Source of the DNA: Haloplanus sp. GDY1
GTDB lineage: Archaea > Halobacteriota > Halobacteria > Halobacteriales > Haloferacaceae
NCBI RefSeq assembly: GCF_023703775.1
Contig: NZ_CP098514.1
Location: 558,001-622,000, forward strand
Reading direction: 5' to 3'
Length of the DNA stretch: 64,000 nt
The notes under the pieces were generated by a model. That model saw nothing but the letters and a program-made list of their open reading frames with translations, was not told the origin of the DNA and did not search any database. Positions 35,594 through 44,317 of the stretch are shown here, one piece after another. Numbering within the stretch: position 1 is the first letter of the stretch; every line of letters starts with the position of its first letter. The translations under genes and the position numbers were made by a program.

Positions 35594-36157
35594 ATGAAGC
35601 GAAGAGATTACCTCGTCGGTCTGACCGGAATCGCGGCCGGTACCAGCTTCACGCTCGGTACTGGCGCGTTCACCAGCACGACCGCACACCGGAGCCTCGA
35701 AGTGTCGACGGCGGCGGACAGCGAAGCGATGCTGAGACTCACACAGCGGGGCGCCGGTCGTCGCAGTACCGTGAACGGAGGTGACCCGCAGCAAGTGGAG
35801 TTCGAGTTCCCCGGCAGGGACGCGAGCGACGACCTCGGACTGGGGGTCGACTCGGTGTACGAGTTCGACATCGACGCTGGCGAGGCTGGTCGAAGCTCAC
35901 CGATAGCGGGGCTCCTCCGCATCGAGAACCGTGGGAACGAACCCGTCGAGGTCTACTCGACCCACGAGACCGCGTCGGATCTGGAGATCGAGCTGTACGA
36001 CGTGACCGACGACGACGAGACGGCGCTCAGGGACGACCCGGCCGTGCTCGATATCGGCGAGTTCGTCGACGTCGGATTCCGAATCCGCACGCACGGGGCG
36101 GGGATCGGAACGTTCGACGAGACGCTGACGATCGTCGCCGATCCAGTGAGCGACTGA
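35594..36157 (+). CDS. Secreted TasA/camelysin-like surface protein C
   Basis: A 187-aa paralogue of protein B: signal 'RRDYLVGLTGIAAGTSFTL' followed by GTGAFTSTTAHRSLEVST. The mature domain is beta-rich, with 'LLRIENRGNEPVEVY' and an Asp-rich turn, and no cysteines. It lies 46 bp after protein B, probably on the same transcript. Repeated use of the GAFTS...RS start suggests a conserved N-terminal strand. Confidence 0.72.
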   Translation: MKRRDYLVGLTGIAAGTSFTLGTGAFTSTTAHRSLEVSTAADSEAMLRLTQRGAGRRSTVNGGDPQQVEFEFPGRDASDDLGLGVDSVYEFDIDAGEAGRSSPIAGLLRIENRGNEPVEVYSTHETASDLEIELYDVTDDDETALRDDPAVLDIGEFVDVGFRIRTHGAGIGTFDETLTIVADPVSD

Positions 36158-36242
36158 CACGCGGGGTGACGGACCCCCGAAACACCCGTCGTCGATCCGT
36201 GGGAGGAGACGACGCGACCTCGGTTGACTACCGCCCGGACGA

Positions 36243-37535
36243 ATGAGACGAGACGCAGCCCTGCTCGTGGTACTCGCGCTTTTCGGAGCGGCGACCCTCT
36301 CCACGAGTGCGGCACCGCTGACCGCGACCGACGACGTGACCGACGACGTCCACCTCTCGCCGGCGAGCGACTACGCCTACCTCGACCGGGAGGGTGAACT
36401 CGCCATCGACGTGTCGCCGTCCAACCCGGACATCGACGGCGGCGGCGTCAACGGGGACGGCCGGACGGACCTCGGCGGCGTGTTCCGCGTCCGGTACACG
36501 GGAGACGTCCCCGCCCGGATTTGGGCGACCGCCGACTCCGCGGCGGTGACGTTCGTCGTCGACGGTCGCCCCGTGCAGTCGCGGACCGCCGCCGTCGTCC
36601 TCGGCACGAACGAGTCCGCAACGGTCGGCCTCGTCGTCGACACGACCGCTGCCGACGGGCCGATCGACGACTTCGAGGTTCACGCCCGAGTCGCTGAGTC
36701 GGCAGGAGGTGGCGAGCGGGTGCCGAAGACGGCCGGCACCGACGGGGACGTTACGTCAGTTCGCATCGAGCGACCGAGGCCGGATCGGCGCACGGTACTG
36801 ATCCCGGCTGCGTCCACCGGCGAAAGCGTCAGCGTGCGGTTCGACGGGCTGATCCTCGACGAGGCGGGCGGCGGGGCGGTCACGCTCGACGCGCTCCGCG
36901 TCGACCGGGCGGGGGCGGAGCCGATCAGCCTCGCCCTCGAGACGGGGGAGTCGGTACCGACGGTTGCCACACCGGACGGGCGCCCCGTGACCGTTCTGGG
37001 CTCGGTGCGGGTCACGCCCACGCGCGGAGCCACCTCCGTCGGCCCCGCAACCCTCCGGTTCCGCATCGACGACCGGTATCTCGACGGGGTGGGCGTCGAC
37101 GGCGGGAAACTGGTCGTCCACAGGTACAGCGGGACCGAATCGAGTCGCGTCGCCCTCGGAGAACTGCACGAGGGTCGGAGCGTGACGGTCGAGACTCCTG
37201 GGTTCTCGACGTTCGTGGTGGCGGTCGAACCCGTCCCGGAGGGCGGCCCCGTCGAGGGACGGCGAGGGAACTCGAACGACCGCCGGAACGCGGTCGACGG
37301 CGCGGACGAGGGTGGCCTGCCGGCCGAGGCGTCGGAAACGACGCGGGTCGCCGACGACCCGGACGAGACGGCGGGAGTCGCCGGCCGGAGTCACGAGCGA
37401 GCGGCCGGGACGCCGACGCAGTCGAACGGGGTCCTGGCGGGACTGGACGTGGCGGGGGACGGTCCGTGGGTGACTGTCGCCGGCTTCGTCCTGGGGCTGC
37501 TAGTGGTCGGATGGAGGGTCGCCCGTGGAGCGTAG
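36243..37535 (+). CDS. Exported acidic protein with C-terminal membrane anchor
   Basis: A 430-aa protein with a cleavable-looking signal (MRRDAALLVVLALFGAATLS), several beta-sandwich-like segments, a Pro/Asp/Glu-rich linker near residues 340-400, and a single hydrophobic helix close to the C-terminus ('WVTVAGFVLGLLVVGW'). It is likely anchored outside the cell. The adjacent TasA-like genes and signal peptidase suggest an accessory or anchor subunit. I do not recognise the family. Confidence 0.68.
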   Translation: MRRDAALLVVLALFGAATLSTSAAPLTATDDVTDDVHLSPASDYAYLDREGELAIDVSPSNPDIDGGGVNGDGRTDLGGVFRVRYTGDVPARIWATADSAAVTFVVDGRPVQSRTAAVVLGTNESATVGLVVDTTAADGPIDDFEVHARVAESAGGGERVPKTAGTDGDVTSVRIERPRPDRRTVLIPAASTGESVSVRFDGLILDEAGGGAVTLDALRVDRAGAEPISLALETGESVPTVATPDGRPVTVLGSVRVTPTRGATSVGPATLRFRIDDRYLDGVGVDGGKLVVHRYSGTESSRVALGELHEGRSVTVETPGFSTFVVAVEPVPEGGPVEGRRGNSNDRRNAVDGADEGGLPAEASETTRVADDPDETAGVAGRSHERAAGTPTQSNGVLAGLDVAGDGPWVTVAGFVLGLLVVGWRVARGA

Positions 37536-37589
37536 GACACGCGGGGTGTGGGCGTCCCACCATTTTTGTCGGACTGACACGTCCTCCCG

Positions 37590-38750
37590 ATGACCGCCAC
37601 AATGTCGCCCCGACGTATCCTCTCGCTGGCCGTGGAGCTGCTGGTCGTCGTCCTGATCGTCTCCCTTCTGGCGGGCCAGGTGCTCGGGCAGCCGGTGTTG
37701 CTGAGTTACGTCGAGACGGGGAGCATGTCGCCGACGATGGAGCCCGGGGACGGGTTCGTGGCCGTCCCATCGTCGCTCACCGGACCGCCCGAACGAGGGG
37801 ACGTGATCGTCTTCCGTGCCGAACAGATCCAGGGGGGTGGTCTCACGACCCACCGGGTCGTCCGGGAGACGGACCGTGGGTACATCACGCGCGGGGACGG
37901 GAATCCGTTCACCGATCAGGACGGCGACGAGCCGCCGGTGAAAGACGCCCAGATCGTCGCCGAGGCGCTTCAGGTCGGTGGGACCGTCCTCGTGATCCCG
38001 AACCTCGGCACCGCCGTGGTCGGGATTCAGGACGTCGTCGGTGGCGTCCAGCGATGGCTCGCGATCGCGTTCGGTATGCAGTCGTTGCTCGGGTCACAGG
38101 GGCTGATCTATCTCGCGTTCGGCGTCACTGCGATCGCGTACGTACTCGACCTCCTGATCGGGAGCGACCGTACCGGCCGCGAGCGATCACGAAGCCGAGA
38201 CGACGGCCTCTCGTCGCGGCTCCTGCTCGCCGGGATGGCGTTGCTCGTCGTCTCGACGGCGACGGCGGCGATGGTCGTCCCCGCTGGCCCCCAGCAGTTC
38301 GCCATCATCAGCGCCGAATTCGAGTCAGACCGTCCGACGACCATCCCACAGGGGGAGTCGTCGTCGCTCGATTACACCGTCCCCAACACCGGTCTCGTCC
38401 CCGTCTACGTGTACCTGGAGCCCGGAAGCGACGGCGTCGAAATCGATCCCCGGCGGGTGTACGTGGCTGGGCGGGCGAGCGCCGAGGCGACGATGACGAT
38501 CCACGCGCCCCCGGAAACCGGATACTACCGGCGATACATGGTCGAACATCGGTATCTCGCTCTCCTTCCGGGGAACGTCGTCGACGCCCTGTACCGACTC
38601 CATCCGTGGACGCCGATCGTCGCCATCGACCTCCTCCTCGGCGGATCGGTGTACCTCCTCGGCAGGGTACTCGTCGGCTCCGGCCGGATCAGATCGCGGT
38701 CCCGAGAGGGACCGTCGACACTGCACCGACTGGCGAACCGACTGATCTGA
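37590..38750 (+). CDS. SipW-like signal peptidase I with extra C-terminal domain
   Basis: A 386-aa enzyme. The catalytic serine is S45 in 'VETGSMSPTMEPGD'. The second catalytic residue is a histidine (H88 in TTHRVV) rather than lysine, as in ER-type and SipW peptidases, and box D is 'GYITRGDGNPFTDQ'. After the peptidase domain come further membrane helices and a beta domain (about residues 215-330) not found in ordinary SipW. It should process the neighbouring TasA-like proteins. Start may be ATG 37590 or ATG 37602. Confidence 0.85.
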   Translation: MTATMSPRRILSLAVELLVVVLIVSLLAGQVLGQPVLLSYVETGSMSPTMEPGDGFVAVPSSLTGPPERGDVIVFRAEQIQGGGLTTHRVVRETDRGYITRGDGNPFTDQDGDEPPVKDAQIVAEALQVGGTVLVIPNLGTAVVGIQDVVGGVQRWLAIAFGMQSLLGSQGLIYLAFGVTAIAYVLDLLIGSDRTGRERSRSRDDGLSSRLLLAGMALLVVSTATAAMVVPAGPQQFAIISAEFESDRPTTIPQGESSSLDYTVPNTGLVPVYVYLEPGSDGVEIDPRRVYVAGRASAEATMTIHAPPETGYYRRYMVEHRYLALLPGNVVDALYRLHPWTPIVAIDLLLGGSVYLLGRVLVGSGRIRSRSREGPSTLHRLANRLI

Positions 38751-38809
38751 TCCCGGCGGAGGTGTCGGATACTCAAGTTTCTTAACGTCCCGTCAGAAAC
38801 GGGACGGCC

Positions 38810-39991
38810 ATGTCGTCGGGGGGAGACCGAGACCGATTGGAGTTGCGCGGCCGCGTGATACTCGACGAGTGGTTCTGGGTCGTCGTGCTGGTGGCCATCG
38901 TACTGACCGCTGCCGGTGGATACGCGACGTACACGGCCTACGAGGCCCCCGGAACCATCTCGGAGGAGCGACAGGTCGCGAGCTGGGAGGGTAACGGTAG
39001 CTACACTACTGCGGCGACGGTCACCGAACGGAACCCCCTGTTCCCCGTCGGGACGGAACTCACGGATCGTCCGGCGTACTTCCGGACGGTGAGTCCGCGG
39101 TTGGACGGGACGTTCGCCTTCGAGTACGAGGCGAGCGACGGCGGCAGTCTCGACGTCTCCGTCCAGCAGACGCTCGTCCTCCGTTCGATCGAGGAACGCG
39201 AGGACAGGACCATCGAGTACTGGCGCATCGAATCGCCGCTCAACGGTACCGAGACGACTGGCGTCGGTCCGGGCGACGCCGTAACGGTGGCGTTCTCGCG
39301 GGACATCAACCGGTCGGCGGCTCGCTTGGCGGACGTTAGCGATCGGTTCGGTCCAGCGTCGGGGTCGACGCAGATTCTCGTCGTCGCCAGGGTGGCTATC
39401 GAGGGGGAGGTCAACGGTCGGACCGTCGACCGAAACGGGACGTACACGATGCCCATCGGCGTCGGGGGAACGGTCTACGCTCCAGGCGCCGTCAGAGGCG
39501 AGGCCTTCTCCGGTTCGACGACGGAGCTGGTCACCCGCGAGCGAACGTACGGACCCCTCTACCGGATCGGCGGGCCGGTGGCACTCCTGTTCGGGGTCGT
39601 CGGTAGCGTCGGCCTCGGCTACGGACGGTACGACGACCGCTTCGCCGTCTCCGGGGCCGAACGGACGGCCCTCGACTTCGAATCGACCCGCGAGGAGTTC
39701 GACGACTGGATCACGACCGCCAGCCTCCCCCAGGCCGTCCTCGACCGCCCGCGCGTCGACGTCGACTCGCTGGAGGGCCTCGTCGACACCGCCATCGACG
39801 TGGAGGCGCGGGTCTTCGAGACGCCCCGTGGCGACGCGTTCTACGTGCCCCACGAGGACCTCCTGTACGTCTACGAGCCGCCGACGGCGGGCCGCGACGC
39901 GACGCTCGGGGGCGAGGCGGCGACGACCGGTGACGGGGAGTCGGTCGACGGGACGGCGGACGAGGACGCGGACGGGACCGCCGACTCCTGA
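38810..39991 (+). CDS. DUF5305-type membrane protein
   Basis: A 393-aa protein with an N-terminal helix at about residues 20-42 and a second helix at about 248-268. They enclose an exported beta-rich domain of about 200 residues; a cytoplasmic tail of about 120 residues ends in an acidic low-complexity stretch. This shape matches the DUF5305 proteins that accompany signal peptidases in haloarchaeal surface clusters. Function is unknown; a platform or assembly role is possible. Confidence 0.75.
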   Translation: MSSGGDRDRLELRGRVILDEWFWVVVLVAIVLTAAGGYATYTAYEAPGTISEERQVASWEGNGSYTTAATVTERNPLFPVGTELTDRPAYFRTVSPRLDGTFAFEYEASDGGSLDVSVQQTLVLRSIEEREDRTIEYWRIESPLNGTETTGVGPGDAVTVAFSRDINRSAARLADVSDRFGPASGSTQILVVARVAIEGEVNGRTVDRNGTYTMPIGVGGTVYAPGAVRGEAFSGSTTELVTRERTYGPLYRIGGPVALLFGVVGSVGLGYGRYDDRFAVSGAERTALDFESTREEFDDWITTASLPQAVLDRPRVDVDSLEGLVDTAIDVEARVFETPRGDAFYVPHEDLLYVYEPPTAGRDATLGGEAATTGDGESVDGTADEDADGTADS

Positions 39992-40034
39992 TCGCGCCGA
40001 AAGGGGTTTCACGCCCATCTCCGTGGGTGGTGAT

Positions 40035-41858
40035 ATGTCCGACCTCGGCGACTTCACCGAAGTCACGGCCGACGACGGGACGGGCCGGGACGACGACCCG
40101 CCGCCGTCCGATCACGACGGCGACGACACCGACGGCGGAGACGGGACGGCCGCGGACGACTTCGACGCGTACGACGTCTCGCCCGCCGGCAGCGATCGGG
40201 GACTGGGATCCATCTCCGTCTCGCAGGGGCTCCGCGTCGCCGAGGACGGCGACGACACGACGCTCAAGGCGTTCGTCACCAGCGACAACCGCGAGTCGGT
40301 TCGGCTGGGCAAGTACGTCCTCGTTCCCTACCCCGACGACGAGACGCTGTTCTGTCGGATCACCGCCCTGGAGTACGCCCAGGAGTTCGAGGCCGACGAC
40401 GCGACCGAGATCCACGCCCGCCGGGCGATGCGCCGCGACGACTTCGCGGAGCGGGACTACAAGTTCGTCGCGACGCTCGAGCCGGTGGCGGTCCTGTTCT
40501 CGACGGACGGGGAGCTGAAACGCCGGATGACCGATCGCGTGCCCAAACCTGGGGCCGTCGTCGGCGAAGCCACGGACGCGGCGGAGATCAAGACGGGGCT
40601 GGCCATCCCCGCCGAGGGCGTCTTCCTCGGACATCTCTCGGTCGGCGGCGAGACGGTGCGGACGGCCGCCTCGCCCCCGACCATCGACTACCGCCTGAAG
40701 GACGACTACGCCGACGGCGACCCGCTGGTCTTCCGCCACACGCTCGTCGCGGGGGGGACGGGGTCGGGCAAGACCCACGCCTCGAAGAACGTCCTCCGGC
40801 AGTATCTCGACGCGTCGTATCCGATGGGCGACGGGCGCGAGGCACCGACGGCGGTGGTCCAGTTCGACCCGCAGGACGAGTACGCCCAGATGCACGACGA
40901 CAACCCCGCGATGGACGACGAGTTCGCCCGCCGACTGGAGCGGGAGGGCATCGCTCACGGCGGCCACGACGACACCGTCGCGCTCGTCCCCGAGGTGGAG
41001 GGCGCGTCCTACGGCGGCGGCGCCCACCGCGCCGAGCAGGTTCCCTTCACCGTCCCCTTCCGGATGGTCCGGTCGCGGCCGTGGCTGGTCGCCGGCGCGC
41101 GCCTGAACGACAACCAGTACCAGGCGCTCGACTACCTGCTCGACCGGTTCTTCCGCGACTACGGCACCGAGGGCACCTACGCCGAGTTCAAGTCCTACCT
41201 CGACGACCCGGCGCTCCGGGAGGAACTCGACGAGTCGGGCCGGGTCCACGAGGCGACGTTCGACGCCGTGCGGCGGCGAGCGCTCGGGAGTGCCTTCTCC
41301 CGGGTGTTCGACCGGGACGCCAGGCCGGTGACGGACCTCGTTCACGAACTCGTTCGTCCCGGCGGGCTGACCGTCGTTCCCACGTACCACGTCAACGACT
41401 CGCGGGCGACGGAACTGGTCGTCCTCGCCGTCGCGAGCCTGCTGGTCGACGAGAAGCTGTCGAACGACCCCGACTACGAGCGGATCAAGGAGACGCCGCT
41501 GATCCTCGGGATGGACGAGGCGCACAACTTCCTGACCGACGCCGAGAGCGTGCAGGCCCGGAAGGTCATCGGGAAGTTCACCGAGGCGGCAAAGCAGGGC
41601 CGGAAGGAGCGTCTCGGCCTCTTTCTCATCACGCAGGACCCGCAGGACATCGCGGAGTCGGTGTTCAAGCAGGTGAACACGAAACTCGTCCTCAACCTGG
41701 GCGACGAGGACGCCATCAACAGCGTCAACATCCCGCCGACGCTGGAGGACAAGGTGCCCTACATGGAGAAAGGGCAGATGGTCGTCTACTCGCCGGACAA
41801 CTCCGAACCGGTCGAACTGACGGGCCTGTCGACCTGCGTGACGCGACACGGGGAGTGA
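40035..41858 (+). CDS. herA: HerA-type DNA translocase/helicase
   Basis: A 607-aa hexameric ATPase of the FtsK/HerA class. Walker A is GGTGSGKTH and Walker B is LILGMDEAHNF, followed by the arginine-finger region 'TKLVLNLGDEDAI'. An N-terminal HAS-barrel-like domain ('LGKYVLVPYPDDETLFCRI') is preceded by an acidic extension of about 60 residues. It works with NurA in DNA-end resection. ATG 40035 lies 43 bp after the DUF5305 stop. Confidence 0.88.
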   Translation: MSDLGDFTEVTADDGTGRDDDPPPSDHDGDDTDGGDGTAADDFDAYDVSPAGSDRGLGSISVSQGLRVAEDGDDTTLKAFVTSDNRESVRLGKYVLVPYPDDETLFCRITALEYAQEFEADDATEIHARRAMRRDDFAERDYKFVATLEPVAVLFSTDGELKRRMTDRVPKPGAVVGEATDAAEIKTGLAIPAEGVFLGHLSVGGETVRTAASPPTIDYRLKDDYADGDPLVFRHTLVAGGTGSGKTHASKNVLRQYLDASYPMGDGREAPTAVVQFDPQDEYAQMHDDNPAMDDEFARRLEREGIAHGGHDDTVALVPEVEGASYGGGAHRAEQVPFTVPFRMVRSRPWLVAGARLNDNQYQALDYLLDRFFRDYGTEGTYAEFKSYLDDPALREELDESGRVHEATFDAVRRRALGSAFSRVFDRDARPVTDLVHELVRPGGLTVVPTYHVNDSRATELVVLAVASLLVDEKLSNDPDYERIKETPLILGMDEAHNFLTDAESVQARKVIGKFTEAAKQGRKERLGLFLITQDPQDIAESVFKQVNTKLVLNLGDEDAINSVNIPPTLEDKVPYMEKGQMVVYSPDNSEPVELTGLSTCVTRHGE

Positions 41859-41963
41859 CGGCGGGCGTCTCCCGCCCGCTCGGTCGAACTGGGTCGGAGC
41901 CGCCGGCTGGCCGCCCCGCGCAGCCGACGGTCGGTGAGCCGACCGGCGACCGACTTCCGAGCG

Positions 41964-42131
41964 TCATCCACCCAGCCACCGGGACACCGCCCCCACGAGC
42001 AGGACGACCACGCCGGTGACGAACGGTCCGAGAACCGGGAGGGCGAACGGTACCGCACCGAACGGGAGTGCGAGCGTCGAGGCTCTCACGGGGCGAACGA
42101 CGGGCGCCCGCCTCGTACCGGTTGCGCACAC
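41964..42131 (-). CDS. Possible small one-helix membrane protein (55 aa)
   Basis: A GTG-initiated frame of 55 codons encodes a basic start followed by 'LPFGAVPFALPVLGPFVTGV' and 'VVLLVGAVSRWLGG', a plausible membrane helix. It lies in the 298-bp gap between herA and the next gene and is oriented like the latter, starting 25 bp after its stop. No ribosome-binding site was seen, and GC-rich DNA makes chance frames common. Confidence 0.35.
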   Translation of the reverse strand: MCATGTRRAPVVRPVRASTLALPFGAVPFALPVLGPFVTGVVVLLVGAVSRWLGG

Positions 42132-42156
42132 CGGAGGAGAGCCGATCGACTCCGAG

Positions 42157-42627
42157 TCAGCGGTCGTCGGACTCGCTCCCGACGTCGACGTGCCGGGGTT
42201 CCTCTCGCGTGTCGTCGTCGTTCCCGCTCAGCAGGGCCGACTGAACGTCCTGGGCGAACGATTCGACCCGGTTTCGGAGCGTGTCGACCTCCTCCTCGAA
42301 CTGTTCGACGGACCGTTCGACGTAGTGAACCCGCTGGAGGGGGATGCGGCGAACGATGTCGTTGCCCGCCTCGTCCTCGTCGAGTTTGATGATCCAGTGG
42401 TCCTGGAAGTACGCGATGCTCTCGTTGTCGACCGTCCGCTCGACGGTTCCGTCGGCTGGGTCCTCGTACACGATGACCGCGCTGCCGAAGTCAGGTTCTG
42501 CCACGGGGACGCTCGGCGGGGGAGACGGGTAGACCTGTCGTTTCGGTGGGAGAACCCGCTTCGTCGTCGGGGGCGGAGCGGCTCCGCCGGCCGACGGCGA
42601 CGCGTCGCGGCGGACCGCTACCTTCAT
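42157..42627 (-). CDS. Uncharacterised acidic protein with a coiled-coil tail
   Basis: A 156-aa protein. A proline-rich N-terminal segment (about residues 12-45) is followed by 'GSAVIVYEDPADGTVERTVD' and 'YFQDHWIIKLD'. The next part is a helical, coiled-coil-like region ('QFEEEVDTLRNRVESF') and a disordered acidic end. It has no signal or catalytic motif. It is divergent from the M42 peptidase gene with 24 bp between starts, so the promoters must overlap. Confidence 0.72.
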   Translation of the reverse strand: MKVAVRRDASPSAGGAAPPPTTKRVLPPKRQVYPSPPPSVPVAEPDFGSAVIVYEDPADGTVERTVDNESIAYFQDHWIIKLDEDEAGNDIVRRIPLQRVHYVERSVEQFEEEVDTLRNRVESFAQDVQSALLSGNDDDTREEPRHVDVGSESDDR

Positions 42628-42651
42628 TTCCACGCTCCCGTACACGAACGC

Positions 42652-43713
42652 ATGACCCTGGAACCGGAGCGCCGGGACTTTCTGGACCGACTGCTGGAGA
42701 CGCCGAGTCCGTCGGGGTTCGAGACCCGCGGCCAGCGCGTCTGGCTGGAGTACGTGCGCGAGTTCGCCGACGAGGTCCGCACCGACGACTACGGCAACGC
42801 GGTGGCGGTTCACCGCGGCGGCGAGACGGAGTTCGCCGTCGCGGGCCACGCCGACGAGGTGGGGTTCATCGTCCGCCGGATCGACGACGACGGCTACGTC
42901 CGCATCGGCTCCATCGGCGGCGCCGACCGCACCGTCTCGAAGGGACAGCACGTGACGATCCACGGCGACGACCCGGTGGCCGGCGTGGTCGGGCAGACGG
43001 CGATCCACCTGCGCGAGAAAGGCGAGGAGACCTACGACGACATCGGCGAACAGTACGTCGACGTGGGCGCCGAGGACGGCGAGGAGGCCGGCGCCCTCGT
43101 TTCGGTCGGCGACCCCGTCACGTTCTCGACGACCGTCGAGGAACTCCACGGGTCCCGGCTCTCGGCCCGCGGCCTCGACAACCGCGTCGGCGTCTGGGCG
43201 GCCGCCGAGGCCCTCCGTCGGGCCGTCGAGGCCGACGTGGACGCGACGGTGTACGCCGTCAGCACGATTCAGGAGGAGGTGGGCCTGCAGGGCGCGCGGA
43301 TGGTCGGGTTCGACCTGTCGCCGGACGCCGTCGTCGCGGTGGACGTGACCCACGCGACGGACTCGCCCGGTGTCCCCGAGAAGCAGCGCGGTCCCGTCGA
43401 ACTCGGCGGCGGGCCGGTCGTCTCGCGGGGGAGCGCCAACCACCCCGTCCTCGTCGACCTGGCGCGGGACGCCGCGGCCGACGTCGACGTGGGCGTGCAG
43501 TTACAGGCGACGGGGTCGCGAACCGGCACCGACGCCGACGCCTTCTACACGGCCCACGGGGGGACGCCGGCGCTGAACCTGGGGCTCCCGAACCGCTACA
43601 TGCACACGCCGGTCGAGGTGATCGACGAGACCGACCTCCGTGATCTGGCGGCCGTCCTCGGGGCGATGGCCGAACGCGCGGGGACGGTCGAGGACTTCGC
43701 GGTCGACGTGTGA
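42652..43713 (+). CDS. M42-family metallo-aminopeptidase
   Basis: A 353-aa enzyme of the TET/endoglucanase-like M42 family, which trims peptides in large cytoplasmic complexes. Metal ligands are found in 'AGHADEVGF', 'RGLDNRVGVW', 'TIQEEVGLQGA', 'VAVDVTHATD' and the final His in 'RYMHTPVEVI'. All five ligand positions are present, so it should be active. Confidence 0.9.
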   Translation: MTLEPERRDFLDRLLETPSPSGFETRGQRVWLEYVREFADEVRTDDYGNAVAVHRGGETEFAVAGHADEVGFIVRRIDDDGYVRIGSIGGADRTVSKGQHVTIHGDDPVAGVVGQTAIHLREKGEETYDDIGEQYVDVGAEDGEEAGALVSVGDPVTFSTTVEELHGSRLSARGLDNRVGVWAAAEALRRAVEADVDATVYAVSTIQEEVGLQGARMVGFDLSPDAVVAVDVTHATDSPGVPEKQRGPVELGGGPVVSRGSANHPVLVDLARDAAADVDVGVQLQATGSRTGTDADAFYTAHGGTPALNLGLPNRYMHTPVEVIDETDLRDLAAVLGAMAERAGTVEDFAVDV

Positions 43714-43775
43714 GGGGCTGTGACACCGTGAACCGAAAGAAAACCGTTAAAGGTCGCCCCCGGGTGTGATGAGGT

Positions 43776-44264
43776 ATGGCTGGAACCATCGAAGTGCTCG
43801 TTCCCGGCGGCGAGGCCTCTCCCGGCCCGCCGCTCGGGCCGGAACTCGGCCCGACGCCGGTCGACGTGCAGGCCGTCGTACAGCAGATCAACGACGAGAC
43901 GGCCGCGTTCGACGGCATGGAAGTCCCCGTCACCGTCGAGTACGACGACGACGGCTCCTTCACCATCGAGGTGGGCGTCCCGCCGACGGCCGAACTCATC
44001 AAGGACGAGGCCGGCTTCGAGACGGGCAGCGGCGAACCCCAGGAGACCTTCGTCGCCGACCTCACCGTCGAACAGGTGCAGAAGATCGCCGAACAGAAGC
44101 AGTCCGACCTGCTCGCCTACGACCTGAAGAACGCCGCGAAGGAGGTCGTCGGCACCTGCGTCTCCCTCGGCGTCACCATCGAGGGCAACGACCCCCGTCA
44201 GTTCAAGGACCGGATCGACGAGGGCGAGTACGACGACCGGTTCGCCGACGAAGCGGCGGCGTAA
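43776..44264 (+). CDS. rpl11: 50S ribosomal protein uL11
   Basis: A 162-aa stalk-base protein. 'IEVLVPGGEASPGPPLGPEL' and 'VQKIAEQKQSDLLAYDLKNA' are typical, and the C-terminal 'GTCVSLGVTIEG' binds the GTPase-centre rRNA. It has its own promoter region (a TTAAAG box about 30 bp upstream). The rest of the stalk operon (uL1-uL10-P1) is 9.5 kb away. Confidence 0.96.
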   Translation: MAGTIEVLVPGGEASPGPPLGPELGPTPVDVQAVVQQINDETAAFDGMEVPVTVEYDDDGSFTIEVGVPPTAELIKDEAGFETGSGEPQETFVADLTVEQVQKIAEQKQSDLLAYDLKNAAKEVVGTCVSLGVTIEGNDPRQFKDRIDEGEYDDRFADEAAA

Positions 44265-44317
44265 CTCGGCGCGACGATCCGCGGGTTTCTTTTCACCCTC
44301 CGTGCTAGTGACGCGGT

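Noticed and set aside
39711-41849. Very long minus-strand open frame (712 codons) opposite herA
   Set aside because: It is the shadow of the herA and DUF5305 coding strand in GC-rich DNA. Its amino-acid composition is Arg/Val/Glu-biased with no recognisable domain.
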